Assembly (NCBI RefSeq): GCF_032362555.1
Contig: NC_083524.1
Coordinates: 2,218,001 to 2,282,000 of the forward strand
Reading direction: 5' to 3'
DNA: 64,000 nt
From: Amyelois transitella
Taxonomy: Eukaryota > Arthropoda > Insecta > Lepidoptera > Pyralidae
Of this stretch, positions 1 to 11,319 are shown piece by piece (position 1 is the first letter of the stretch; every line of letters starts with the position of its first letter). The translations under genes and the position numbers were made by a program. The notes beneath the pieces were generated by a model that worked only from the letters and a program-made list of their open reading frames with translations, ran no database searches and was not told the origin of the DNA.

Positions 1-226
1 ACGTCTATATCCATAGCGAGGTAGACAGAACCAACAGTCTTAAAAAGACTAATAGGCTACGTTCAGCTATTTGGCTTTAAGATAGAATTGAGATTCAAAT
101 AGTGACAGGTTGCTAGCCCATCGCCTAAAAGAAGAATCTCAAGTTTATAAGCCCATCCCTTAGTCGCCTTTTACGACATCCATGGGAAATGCTATTCTTT
201 TTCTATTGGTGCCGGGTACCACACGG
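1..226 (-). mobile_element. SINE-like element A, truncated by window edge
   Basis: Runs from the ACGTCTATATCC block to GGTGCCGGGTACCACACGG; the TATG tail lies outside the window. Confidence 0.8.
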
Positions 227-608
227 GTATGATAATTAGCATTGGTTTTAATTATAGTGGCGAAGGCATAGACGTGTCGGGCGGTAACCGCCGTTTTATA
301 TAGTATCATTCCGAGCCTTCGCCATGACGGGATGTCGTAAAAGGAGACAAAAGAAACACAAATTATTCATCCTTAGGGCTTCAATGATGCCAAATATGTA
401 CATGTAATTGTGTCTGTGTTAGAAGAAACTCCTGTCGACATTTTGCCCAACATGGTCAAATTGTACAACGAACTATAAGAATCGAAACGGCCTTATCTTT
501 AGAAGTAACGGAAAAAAAATCGATAAAGGTAACGGTAAAATGGCAATTTTATTGACTTAAGATTGAAATATCGGCAAAAACTGAACGAATATGTTTTTTT
601 ATAAATAA

Positions 609-850
609 ACACGTCTATATCCATTGCGGGGTAGACAGAGCCAACAGTCTCGAAAAGACTGAAAGGACACGTTCAATTGAAAATTTGAACGAAAAAACGA
701 AATTGAGATTCAAATAGTTACAGGTTTGCTACCCCATCACCTACAGGAGGAATCACAAGTTTATAAGCCTATCCGCCAATCGCCTTTTACGATACGACAT
801 CCATGGGAAAGATATGGCGTGGTTCAATTCAAAAGTACAGAAAACCACAC
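609..850 (-). mobile_element. SINE-like element A
   Basis: Mid-diverged; an ACGAC duplication within the GTCGTAAAAGG block. A further worn copy occupies 1,285-1,440. Confidence 0.75.
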
Positions 851-1679
851 GGCTTATTTGAGCTTGTGTATGTAACACCTTTTATTGTGCAGCATCTCTT
901 TCTATCAGGACCTCATCTTTTTATTGTGCAGCTATCTTTTTCTATCAGTTCCACCGCGATACGCAACAACAAAACGCGATAACAACTAAATTAGCGCATA
1001 AAATCATTCTCTTATTTTTTTAATAACGTATATTATTTTATAACGTATATTATCTTATCACGTGTGAAAATGAACGCCAGACTTCGCAATGAACTCTGGA
1101 AGGTTGTATATTTTTATCTTGAACTCCTGCGGACTTTGGACTTGAAGACTGTAATATTTTATTTTTATACGACAAAAAGCCTGTTATTCTCTGCTTTAAA
1201 AATAAATTAATTTAAAAAAAAATTCAACTTAAATTCCTTATTTTTTATAATTATTTAATGATTTTTAAAATTGTGGCCAAACAACATACATACATATAAC
1301 CACGTCTTTATCCCTTACGCGGCAGACAGAGCCTTCACTCTCGCAAAAACAGAAATGCCACGTTCAACTACTGTAAGCTTGTGGCCAAACAAAACCTCTT
1401 TTACCTATATGGTATATTTTTTTTTTTTTTGCACGGTAAGTAAACCCGCATCCACGGCGGAAAACTAGTTTATAAACCAGAGGCACGTGTTTGACATTGT
1501 AGCGTTACCTTATCGGTGATGCAAGTCGTTATTCGCGCTTTCCTGATCGCAGATATGGCAATTTGCGACGCAACCTCTTTATTTAACTTCCTTCTTTCTC
1601 AAGGATTCTTGTTAAGTTTTTTTTTTTACAACTATGATAAATGCTAATTTACATTATAATAAATTAATATCATTTTAAT

Positions 1680-3558
1680 AAAGGGTTTAGCCGGATACGT
1701 ATGACGAATCGGCCCCCAAATGAGAATCGATATCGAAACTTTTGTTTTAATATCGACTTAATGTTCAAACGCGATTTATGTACTTTTCGCGACCGACTTC
1801 CGCTTTGACCTTGAGATAGAGAGCAAAATATCCGTATGCTTGACTATTACTGAATGTGATATATCTCTGAAGCTAATTAAGATAGAGAAGAGAAACTAAC
1901 GCGAGGTGTTAGGTTACATTACAGAGTATATCACATAAATATTTTTATGATTTTTAGATTAAAAAAATTACATAAAATAAATAAAAAATAAAAATAATCT
2001 TTTTTTTTTTCTGAGTTCTCTGTGACTTACAATCACAAAATTAATATATATTATGCTCCTTTGCGTGATCTATTACCCATAAAAATTGCGTAAAAAAAAA
2101 GTTGGTGCAACACAACGAAAAAAAATTATATGTGATTCGCGCCTTGTGAGTGTATAAACAAACAAGTTCGAACTTGTTATCGCGCTGTTTACTGCATCGT
2201 TTGTTTAGCTATAGCTAAAGTCGCAGTCATTTGTATTACACAAGAAGGCGGTTTGTTACTTAAATTCTGTCATAGGTATTTTGTATCAGCATTTTGAAAT
2301 TATTATCTATCGAACCAAATCATTACTAAGTAATCATGTCGAGAAAGTGTAAAAATTGTAACAAGTACTTGTGTAAGATTCCTGATTATAAAAAAATTAT
2401 AAAGAATGAAGAAGAAGCTAAAGTGTTCAGTGACTGTGTTTAGTGAATCGTAATAGTTAATGATATTTTTTGTAAGAAGTGTCGACTTATCCCATATGGT
2501 AACAAAAAAGCTTCTATGTACTTCCAAATGTGCAGCATTTAACGAGGTTTCTTTAAGCATAAAAGAACCTGGTGAAGAATTAGCGACTAGAGAAGTGCCG
2601 GAAGAAACTTACGTTTATTCTGAAGATTCTGATAACAGTAGTGACAGTGATTTTACATATAAATACCATCTGAGTGATGATAATATTGAAGTTCCATTCC
2701 AACGTGTTGCATCTACTCACAAGTATTGCATTATATGACAAAAAACAACTTATCTTAAAAATATAATGTTTGGAAACACGAATACAATTATTTATTAAAA
2801 AACAGATTTTTATACCAAAAGGTGATCGTTGCTATTCGATGCACTTAAGTGGAAAATATTTTTATGAAGATGATTTATTACGTGACGATGATTAATATTT
2901 TGTTTCTTGTATTTTGATTGACACGAAAAAGTAATAATAATAAGTATTGAACACTGGCTATTTTTTTTTCATTTCTTTTTTAACTAATATCCCATCTCTT
3001 AAGACTATTGACTTAAGTTTTAAAACAAGCTGATGTGAAATTTCGAAAAAAAAAACAATGATGTAAAGTGCACCTTATAATACAGGGGTATACCATAAGA
3101 CAGAAATCACATATAATTTTTTTTCATTGTGTTGCACCAACTTTTTTTTTAAGCAATTTTTATGGGTAATAGAGCAAGCAAAGGAGCATAATATATATTA
3201 ATTTTGTGATTGTAAGTCACAGAGAACTCAGAAAAAAAAAAGATTTTTTTTATTTTTTATTTATTTTATGTAATTTTTTTAATCTAAAAATCATAAAAAT
3301 ATTTATGTGATATATGTAATGTAACCTAACACCTCGCGTTAGTTTCTCTTCTCTATCTTAATAAGCTTCAGAGATATATCACATTCAGTAATAGTCAAGC
3401 ATACGGATATTTTGCTCTCTATCTCAAGGTCAAAGCGGAAGTCGGTCGCGAAAAGTACATAAATCGTGTTTGAACATCAAGTCGATATTAAAACAAAAGT
3501 TTCGATATCGATTCCCATTTGGGGGCCGACTCGTCATACGTATCCGGCTAAACCCTTT
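1680..3558. mobile_element. DNA transposon with ~450 bp terminal inverted repeats
   Basis: The stretch 1,680 to about 2,138 returns as its reverse complement at about 3,106-3,558 with few differences. The termini read AAAGGGTTTAGCCGGATACG. No clear target duplication was identified. Between the arms are broken coding remnants on the plus strand: 2336-2443 (starts MSRKCKNCNKYLCKIPDY), continuing in the same frame after two stops with DIFCKKCRLIPYG, so a C-x2-C ... C-x2-C zinc-finger-like unit; and an acidic ORF at 2460-2738. Superfamily not assigned. Confidence 0.8.
2336..2738 (+). pseudogene. Broken Cys-pair ORF inside the long-TIR element
   Basis: In one frame CKNC and CKKC pairs about 38 codons apart are separated by two stop codons. 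A second frame (2460-2738) gives an acidic segment with EETYVYSEDSDNSSDSDF. The pieces look like one decayed transposon gene or two exons of it. No catalytic motif is visible. Confidence 0.5.
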
Positions 3559-3970
3559 GTATATGTGTGTGCGTTGGCTTTTTACATAGGTATAGAGTCA
3601 TTTTATTTATTTATTAAAAAAAATTAGATTCCTCCTTTTTAAGTTTAAGAGTTTAATTTTGTCGGCGGAGTTAAGTGGAGCGTCCTCCATTGATCTCTAT
3701 TCTCTGTAATTTTTTTTAATTATATATAATATAGAATATAGTATAATAATCAACTAGTTATAAATTACCTAATTCCGCAATGCAGGCGATTTCAATAGGC
3801 AAAATAACTACGCTCATTGTTCAATAAGCCAGAACAATGAGTTTTTCACCAAAACAATGGATTATAATCGTTTCTGTTGTTGAACAATCGATATCTTCAA
3901 TATCAAGGATCGAAATGAGTGGAATGTCTGCTCCAGGGCGAATAACAAAATACCCGTAACTTAAATTGAA

Positions 3971-4205
3971 TCGTGTGGTTCCCCCCTTCAGAATAGGACT
4001 GCTCCATATCCTTCCAATGGATGCTGTAAAGTGTAAAGGCAAACAGCTGAACGTGGCCTATCAGTCTTTTCAAGACTGTTGACTCCGTCTACCCCGCAAT
4101 GAATACAATATAGATGTGATGTAAGTAAATTGGACCAAAATGTGCCGTGTGGTTTCCGGCACTTCAGAACGAGGCGATTTCATCTCTTTCCCACGGATAG
4201 CTCGT
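3971..4205 (+). mobile_element. SINE-like element A pieces
   Basis: A deleted copy at 3,971-4,115 and the head of another at 4,143-4,205, whose GTCGTAAAAGG-like part may reappear at 4,675-4,705, on the far side of the candidate exon at 4.5 kb. Confidence 0.6.
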
Positions 4206-4490
4206 GGCACGTGCGACGCCATTTTTATCGCACATAAACTATCGCGGTCCCGTTTTGCGTCATAATAAAAAGCGAAACAGCGATAGTTTTTCAAGCGTCG
4301 CGCGTGCCATGCTTAGGCGGCAGAAGTCAGCATTACATGAAACTTTTCTCCCGGAATTTCCACGGGGAAACGGGAAAACATTAAACAGCGCTGCAGGTAA
4401 CAGCCACTTTATATAGAAGTTAAAGAGTAGACATTCCATTTTTTGGCTAGAAATTCAAGGAAATTCGCTCCATCTAAAAAAGTTTGTTAC

Positions 4491-4596
4491 CTGTCAGTTG
4501 CCACCAGCATCTCCTCCTCCATGGACTCGTCACCCACCTCCACCTCTAGTTGAACAGGCGGCGGAGAACTCATCTCCGGTCAGTCAGTCACCGCAC
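4491..4596 (-). CDS. Candidate first coding exon of an unidentified minus-strand gene
   Basis: A pyrimidine-rich acceptor ending CAG (4,597-4,599) is followed by 23 nt of leader with stops, then ATG at 4,573 in context GGAGATGAG. The 27 codons read MSSPPPVQLEVEVGDESM and then EEEMLVATD, ending at a donor AG|GTAACA (4,490). The acidic, codon-like composition is unlike the flanking repeats, and SINE-like pieces lie on both sides. No downstream exon was found in 1-4,490, so the gene would have to continue outside the window. Product unknown. Confidence 0.35.
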
Positions 4597-5489
4597 CTGA
4601 AACAGATTGACTATTGCACTCTACGTATTACCCGAGTGTCGAGTGATCCTGAGAATAAAATCACTCAATTCCTTAACATGGATATCGTAAAAGGCGACTA
4701 AGGAAGTGGGCATATTTATCTAGTGCAGCTTTTATTATAATCCTATGTGAGTCTGATTCTTTTATATTAATGCCAAGAGGAAAAGAATAATACTTATATT
4801 TTTGATGGCACAACTATCCTCAAAATAATCTGGACTAATTACATATTATATAGGTATATATTAATTATTAAAATTTCATATAAGTCAATTAATCTGAACA
4901 ATGTATTCTCTCGTCCACATTTCTAAATAGAATAAAATAGATTTATTTTCAAAATCAGATACAAGGTATCACTTATTGACGTCACATCACTTAAATCTAA
5001 TTATAACTACTACCACTTCCAAAGCACATGTGTAGAAGAAGCGGCGGAACAAACTACACTGCAGCATAAAATTTAAGAATTTTGATTTTTATTATTAGTC
5101 ACGCACACACACCTCTAAGAATAGGTAACACAAGGCATGTATATACTATTAATTTAGTTTTCCCTCTTGCCAGATGCAAGTAAGAATAGTTATATTTTCA
5201 TATGCCCGACTACTATGTTCCAAACTCCACTCTGATATCTCCGTGTCAATAATCCAAATTAAATTTAACTCAAATTAGTTTAACTTGGTTAAACAGATAA
5301 CATGGAGCGGGTCATGACTTCACCCATTCTTTGGAGAACAAAGAAACTAGTATATTGAGATGATAATGAAAATATTAAACCTAATCTTGGCTGTAAAGAT
5401 ATATATTTTTTTTTATTTCAAATTTATAAATTAAAAAAATATTATATCTGGAAAATTTCATAATATGAGCTTGCCCTGAATAAATAAAA

Positions 5490-5650
5490 TGATGTCTCTT
5501 TCCCAGAGGGGTAGTCAGACACTACATATTTTCACTTGCCACAATCCCTTCTCACTTCTTCTGTTTTAACCACATTCATACCTCTCTTCAAACTAGCTCG
5601 TAAATCTTGGATACTCTTGACCTGACTGTAACTTATTTTTCCAAAATGTC
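5490..5650 (-). mobile_element. Diverged RTE LINE 3' fragment
   Basis: Recognisable through GATGTCTCTTTCCCAGAGGG and CCACATTCATACCTCTCTTC; older than the other copies. Confidence 0.6.
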
Positions 5651-6251
5651 AAAGAAATATAAACTCAACAATGAAATGCAAACTAGGAAATGACAACAAA
5701 AAAATATATATATTTTACCGTGGTTTTTTATCAAATGAAACTGAACAAGGACCTGTTTACACTGATATTTGTTGGTGCATTCATTAATTTCAACAGGTTT
5801 TTGATAGAGATAAGTTAATTTTATTGAAAGAACCTAACATGCATTGCAGGTCGACTCTACATCCGCCCAGGGTATCCTTTCATGTATAATTTCTGTACAG
5901 ATTAAACCAAAAAATTTAGTATAACTTCATAGTCATATTAGATTTTTCTTATGTTTGTAATTCATATAACTAAAAACAGCTTAGTTAAATATCTAATTTT
6001 ATACTAAAAGAACTACTATTTAATACTATCCAGTTTCAAACGTATTACATGAATATTTCGAAAGGGCTGGCGATCGCAAGCAGGTCGACAATACAAAGTC
6101 TAAAAAGTTTCTTTGAAATCTGACCATCAGGCAGTACCTACCATGGAAATGATTTGTCCAAATCATCATTTCATCCATATCCATTGCATTTTACACACCA
6201 AGAGATAACATGCACAACGAAATAAATATAACAAAAGAAACGCACCTCACC

Positions 6252-6325
6252 TTCACTCTTAGAAAACGTTAACTCATCCAAATCGACTTTTCTCGGAAAC
6301 TCAAACTCTTCGATAGAAAGCATTC
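6252..6325 (-). CDS. Candidate first exon of a minus-strand transcript
   Basis: ATG at about 6,325 opens MLSIEEFEFPRKVDLDEL followed by TFSKSE, ending one base into a codon at donor G|GTGAGG. The surrounding 5.7-6.7 kb has no recognised repeat. Splicing directly to the 4,596 acceptor would hit a stop after five codons, so the two candidates do not form one reading frame. It could be an alternative first exon or chance. Family not recognised. Confidence 0.25.
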
Positions 6326-6839
6326 AAAACTGCCCAACAGATGAATCTCATCAGTTTTCTTGTGTAAAATATTCCCGATTGCAAATTTTCACTATGTCAT
6401 AGATCCATGGAAAAATGACATTTCATCACAACGTGATATTTCATGAAACGTAATACAGCGACTAGTGTAATGATAATTACCGAATAAATATAGAATAATT
6501 AATATAATTGTACGAGATTACTCGTTCTATTTTATTTTCCGTAGAATTTATGAAGAACAAAAATAAAAATACGACATCACAGCAGAAGATGATCGACTGC
6601 GCAATGCACAGATAAAAATATTTTGTTTGTTTTTTAAATTGACATCCCAAAATACAGATTAAAAAGCAAAGACGGCTCTATGCACTATTGTCTTTGCTGT
6701 ACACTTACATAAGTAGATATATATCCAATCCATAGGATTTATCCTTATCTATACTAATATTATAAAGCTGAAGAGTTTGTTTGTTTGTTTGAACGCGTTA
6801 ATCTCAGGAACTACTGGTTCGAATTAAAAGTTAAAAAAA

Positions 6840-7040
6840 AGGGAAGACAGAGCCAATACAGTCTTGAAAAGACTGATACGCCACGTTCAGCTGTAAGAAT
6901 GGAAGAATTGAGATTAAAATAGTGACAGGTTGCTAGCCTATGGCTTAAAAGAACAATCAGAGGTCCATAAGCCCATTCCTTGGTCGCTTTTTACGACATC
7001 CATGGAAAAGAGATGGAGTGGTCCTATTCTTTTTATATTT
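6840..7040 (-). mobile_element. SINE-like element A joined to a Helitron 5' half
   Basis: It directly follows a 5' Helitron-like fragment at 6,753-6,836; the tail block is missing. Confidence 0.7.
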
Positions 7041-7549
7041 TCCTGTTTCTAATGTAAAGAGGGTTTTTTGAGAAAGGTTTGTGATATAAATTATAACTAC
7101 CTATGCGAAGCCAGGGCGGATCGCTAGTTTTTTTTCTTATAAGATTAGAACAAGAGTACGCCCTTAGCTTTATTCCGTGAACTGAAAAAGCCTGTTTATT
7201 TTGAAATTTCATACGAGAAACCAACTACCAAAGAAGTCACTAGATCCAGCGGTATGGGCCTGTGGTATACGGTGCGTTGATGAAAATCAAACTGTCAGTG
7301 TGTGTGTGTATGTGTCCCCTTTATGTAATAGACAATTTTATGGAAAGGCCATGTTATTTCTTGGTTCAAATTTCGATGACAAATGTGACACAATATATTT
7401 TGATATACCCACAAAAATCAATTTGGATTTCATACACCTCTGATCTGGATGGATGACTACACAAATTAATAAAACTCAACTAAACAATCATTATTACTTT
7501 TAATAAAACAACTAATAAATAAAATAAAAAACTAAGTCGTAATTAAATC

Positions 7550-10500
7550 CTATGAAGTAGTTTTTGGTGTGGAGAACCCAAGTGGAGGATATTTCTCAAG
7601 GATGTCTCCCATCATAGAAGGGTAGAAGGCCATGAACTTGAACCTCTCACCCATTTTCTTGGGGTCTATTAGCATTTCGTACGCACTCTTAAGCTGTTCC
7701 TTTGCTTCATCTGTCTTGGCATTTTCAAGTAAAACCTGAAAAATAAAATTACTATTAATAAACCTCATTAAAATATAAGCAAGATAAAAGCAAAGATATA
7801 GATTTTAACATTCTACGCTGTTATGGTCCTTCGTGCCGGATCCCTAGACATGTAATCGAAATTGTTTCAATGTTTCGTAGGTTCCTCGGACTCAGCAAAT
7901 TTCTGAACTAGGCTTCAGGAGTTTAGGTCTTTCAAGCGACATATTTTTAATGTCAATTCTCACAATGTCTTTCGAGCCTACTTATCTTTTTGGTCCTTCA
8001 AGCCGGATCTATAAATGACAGATCTCACACACTGACAGCAGATTCTCCAGTTTAGAAATGTATTTTATAAAGTAATTTCACCTGCAACCGCAGTTCTGCC
8101 TGTGACCTCTTTAGGAAATCCATCTGTTTGACCGGCCCCACCACTATAGCGTAGTTCTCTGCTGTCGGCGACTTGGACGCGGCGATTCTCAACTGCTTGA
8201 AGTCCACGTCTGCGGTTAAGTCAGAGTCGCCTGGGTTTTCTAAGGGGTCAACCACTTTGTGCTTGTGGAAGGCCTGGAATCGGAACAATAAAAATCAGGC
8301 TTAGAGAGTTAGAATATTGACATTTAATGGACATGTTCTTCATGGATCATTTTATTGAGCACTTATTATAAAGAAAGATATAAAGTATTTTGTGACTTTT
8401 TGGCAATACTATTGTGGATATTCCAAGAAAGAAAAGGTGCCTATGTTTGTCCTGACAGTCTCTTCTATCCCCATCTATCTTTACATACAATAATATAAAT
8501 TTTGTCTTTAATTGGCAAAAAGCTTATTTAATCAGCTTACATGAAAACTGTTATGAATGTGGACAATGCGAAAGAAGTAAGCAAGGATCAAGGCGAGTGG
8601 AAATATGTAATCTCTGCCTACCCGTCCAGGAAGCAGGCATGATTTTATCTATGTATGTTATTATTAAAAAGTATGATTACCCTAAAAGTGTCACCCTTCT
8701 CTCCTTCATGTCCATAATCAGCAATCAATGCTATTCCCCCAAATTCATCGACCCTCTGTGCCAACTGCCTGGCGATACCCAGGCTCCTGGCGCTGATCTC
8801 CAAGTGCGTCCTCTCCCCAGTGTCCAACGGAGGCCTGATCAAAGTCCGGACAGAGTTGGTCTCCTCGGCCGATATCCTGTACCGAAGTTTTCCAGCTGAA
8901 TCTAAATCTATTAACACTTCCCGCCAGCCTTTTTCTGTTTTCTGCAATTTATCGAGTTTTCATATGAAAAAATATATGACTCAATGCTCTGATATTATTG
9001 TAAGGTTGTATTCTTTTAAAAAATAAAGTGTCTTTTAACCTACACATAAACAGATAACTCATCTGTATCTCAAAAGTGTAGAATATACAGAATAAATCCC
9101 CATTAAGTCCTAAGGCCAATGAAAGAATGACAGGTGGCAAGCCGATCAGTGAAAGGCAACATATAGAAATTAGGTTTGGAGGATATATATGGTTGGAGGC
9201 TATAGTACCTAGCAGATTGCCTAAGTGACAAGCATACAAACGAGAATTACAAATATAAGAAGAAACTGCCGTGTGGTTCCCGGCACCAATACAAAAAAGA
9301 ATAGGACCACCCCATCTCTTTCCCATGGATGTCGTAAAAGGCGACTAAGGGATAGGCTTACAAACTTGGGATTCTTTTTTAGGCGATGGGCTAGCAACCT
9401 GTCACTATTTGAATCTCAATTCTATCATTAAGCCAAATAGCGGAATATGGCCATTCAGTCCTTTCAAGACTGTTGGCCCTGTCTACCCCGCAAGGGATAT
9501 AGACGTGAACATATGTATGTATGTATGTAGAAGAAACTGACCAGCTTGTTTACAATATTGTATGGTTCTCACCTCAAATTTGTGAATAGGCAACACATCA
9601 AAGAACTCATGGGCGATGTACCAGGAAAAGTTATTAGGCACTTTCTTCAGATCATTGTACCAGTACACTTTCATACCACTGACGGTTTCACCCTGTAAAT
9701 AAATACAATTATCATTTAATGGTAAACTTGTATGTCGAAAATCACTTAGCAAATCATCCAGCTAGCCAGCCCCATATTGACAGAATTTAAAGACGTCGAT
9801 GATATGTTATGGGAACTTCTTAGACCTGGCTGAGTTTGAGAAAGAATATTTTTCAACATGGAAACCAACTACAATTTTGTTTGATACACAATTAAGAATA
9901 AAATCCAAATGTTACCTCGTAATAGTGTGGTGAATCAACTTCCATAGGTCTGTGTGAGATGCAGAGGCGGGTGGCCTGAGCCAACTGCATTGTCTCTGAT
10001 ATCTCAACTAAATGGAGGCTTAGCGTGCGTGCATCGTAGCCGACGCGGCCAAGTACCTAATAAAAATTATAATATTGATAACATACATTGACCATATTAT
10101 GCACAGAATTTTATGACCTTTACTTTGTCTCTCAGAGTACACACTTTCTAGTTACTTCTGTTATAGCTATGCTCTTACTTGGGAGTACATAGTAATATTG
10201 TAATCTGACCTTTGTGGCTCTGTACCTACATAATGGAGACCTAGAATATTGCAATAATAGTTATTCACCCTCAACATATCAACCAATAAAGTCGCTTTTC
10301 CTGGTCCCAGTTCAACTAACTGCAATGGCTTGCCAGTTCCCATCTTTTGAGTTTCTGAATAGAACCAAATCCCAAGAATTTCACCAAATAACTGTGTTAT
10401 TTCTGGAGAGGTTATAAAGTCCCCAGCTCCGCCAATAACCTCTTTCTTCAAGTAATAACCCTCAGTAGGATTCGTAATAACAATATGCATATACTCTGCG

Positions 10501-10688
10501 ACAGTCATAGGGCCATTCAAACGTATTTTTTCCTTTATTATGTCCATTATTTTAGGCGCTGACCCGGGCGCCGGCATTTTTAAAGATTTCGGGTCTGGCC
10601 GTTTGACGATTTTGTAAGTACCAGACCCTCTGCTAAATAGGGGTCCTAATAGTTTGTTGCACGTGCGCAATATATATCGAGAATTCAT
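7550..10688 (-). CDS. NDUFAF7: NDUFAF7, mitochondrial protein arginine methyltransferase (complex I assembly factor)
   Basis: Six coding exons: 10688-10269, 10056-9916, 9692-9573, 8941-8681, 8273-8082, 7735-7550, all joined in phase 0, giving 439 aa; the human protein is about 441 aa. The family (MidA/DUF185) symmetrically dimethylates an arginine of NDUFS2 in the mitochondrial matrix, an early step of complex I assembly. Seen: a basic N-terminus (MNSRYILRTCNKLLG) suited to mitochondrial import, then the family segments GPMTVAEYM, GDFITSPEITQLFGEILG, the SAM-binding loop VELGPGKATLL (about residues 125-135), HLVEIS, and SWYIAHEFFDVLPIHKFE. The start is the first ATG of the open exon and fits the expected length. 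The SAM loop reads GPGKAT where relatives usually have GPGRGT, so a usual glycine is alanine. Introns carry SINE-like, RTE and LTR-element fragments. It is divergent from RBM28. Confidence 0.95.
7800..8040. mobile_element. Possible LTR-retrotransposon fragment
   Basis: Contains repeated GTCCTTCGTGCCGGATC / GTCCTTCAAGCCGGATC motifs about 190 bp apart and no open frame. Resembles gag-proximal lepidopteran LTR-element sequence; weak assignment. Confidence 0.35.
8525..8665 (+). mobile_element. RTE LINE 3'-terminal fragment
   Basis: A diverged copy of the RTE C-terminus (VMNVDNAKEVSKDQGEWKY) with the ATTTTAT-(TATG) tail, in NDUFAF7 intron 4. Confidence 0.65.
9269..9530 (+). mobile_element. SINE-like element A (reference copy)
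   Basis: About 260 bp, from GCCGTGTGGTTCCCGGCACC through CCCATGGATGTCGTAAAAGG, GGCGATGGGCTAGCAACCTG, TTTCAAGACTGTTGGC and CCCCGCAAGGGATATAGACG to ATGTATGTATGTATG. This is the most frequent repeat in the window, with at least 30 copies on both strands. It has no long ORF; its spurious reading frames give peptides such as [12 protein letters not shown]. Its (TATG)n tail matches the RTE copies here, so RTE machinery probably moved it (inference). Its family name is not known to me. Confidence 0.85.
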
Positions 10689-11319
10689 TTCTGATGAGGA
10701 AGCGATTATTTTATATAATTATAACAACAATCTCTGTCAACCAACAACATTTAACAATCAGATCAGACACAGCTGATCTGAATTGTCAGTAACAGCTGAC
10801 CAATGACTGACATGTAAAAAACACAAAGCAACCAAAACAATGACTCGTAAAACCAATGTACCAAACGTTAATAAAAAAATTAAACATTGATTTACTTGTA
10901 GAAGGTAAGGAATTCTTTGCCATTTAAAGATAAAGCATAGAACCCTTAAACAAATTTTAATCAAGTTAGTGTTTTTGCAAAATTTTTGCTCTTTCGCACT
11001 TTGTTATATGTACGTTCGCACTTCACTTGCCTAGAAGGAGGGGTATATCAATGTCAAAAAAATATGTCAATCGAATTCGAAATGAGAGTTGGAGAATGTG
11101 TTTGAGTTCCTGTCTCATGAAATTACATTTAAATGTAAAATAATCATATAAAAATAAATATTTATCAAGAAATAACATTACTGTTTGGTAGTTACTTTCT
11201 ATTTAATTTGTTTCATGTGAATATTGCCTAACTTATTTTGTGCGTGCAAATAATAATTTACCTTACATTTAGAGGTTATTGAATTGGATTTACTTCTCCC
11301 TGCCACATGTGTCGTTGAC
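10689..11319. promoter_or_regulatory. Shared upstream region of NDUFAF7 and RBM28 (probable bidirectional promoter)
   Basis: The two start codons face away from each other across about 630 bp of AT-rich sequence with no recognisable repeat. Both 5' UTRs and promoters must lie here unless non-coding exons exist elsewhere. A short palindromic stretch around 10,765-10,800 contains repeated CAGCTGA motifs. No TATA box could be assigned with confidence. Confidence 0.55.

Noticed and set aside
4491..6325. Joining the 6.3 kb and 4.5 kb candidate exons into one coding start
   Set aside because: The splice gives a stop after five codons of the second exon.
9225..9431. ORFs containing [12 protein letters not shown] at several places (also 19.3 and 50.9 kb)
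   Set aside because: Same spurious peptide arises from every plus-strand copy of SINE-like element A.
11284..11319. Upstream extension of the RBM28 reading frame
   Set aside because: It begins with TTG; the first ATG in frame is 11,320 in a reasonable context.
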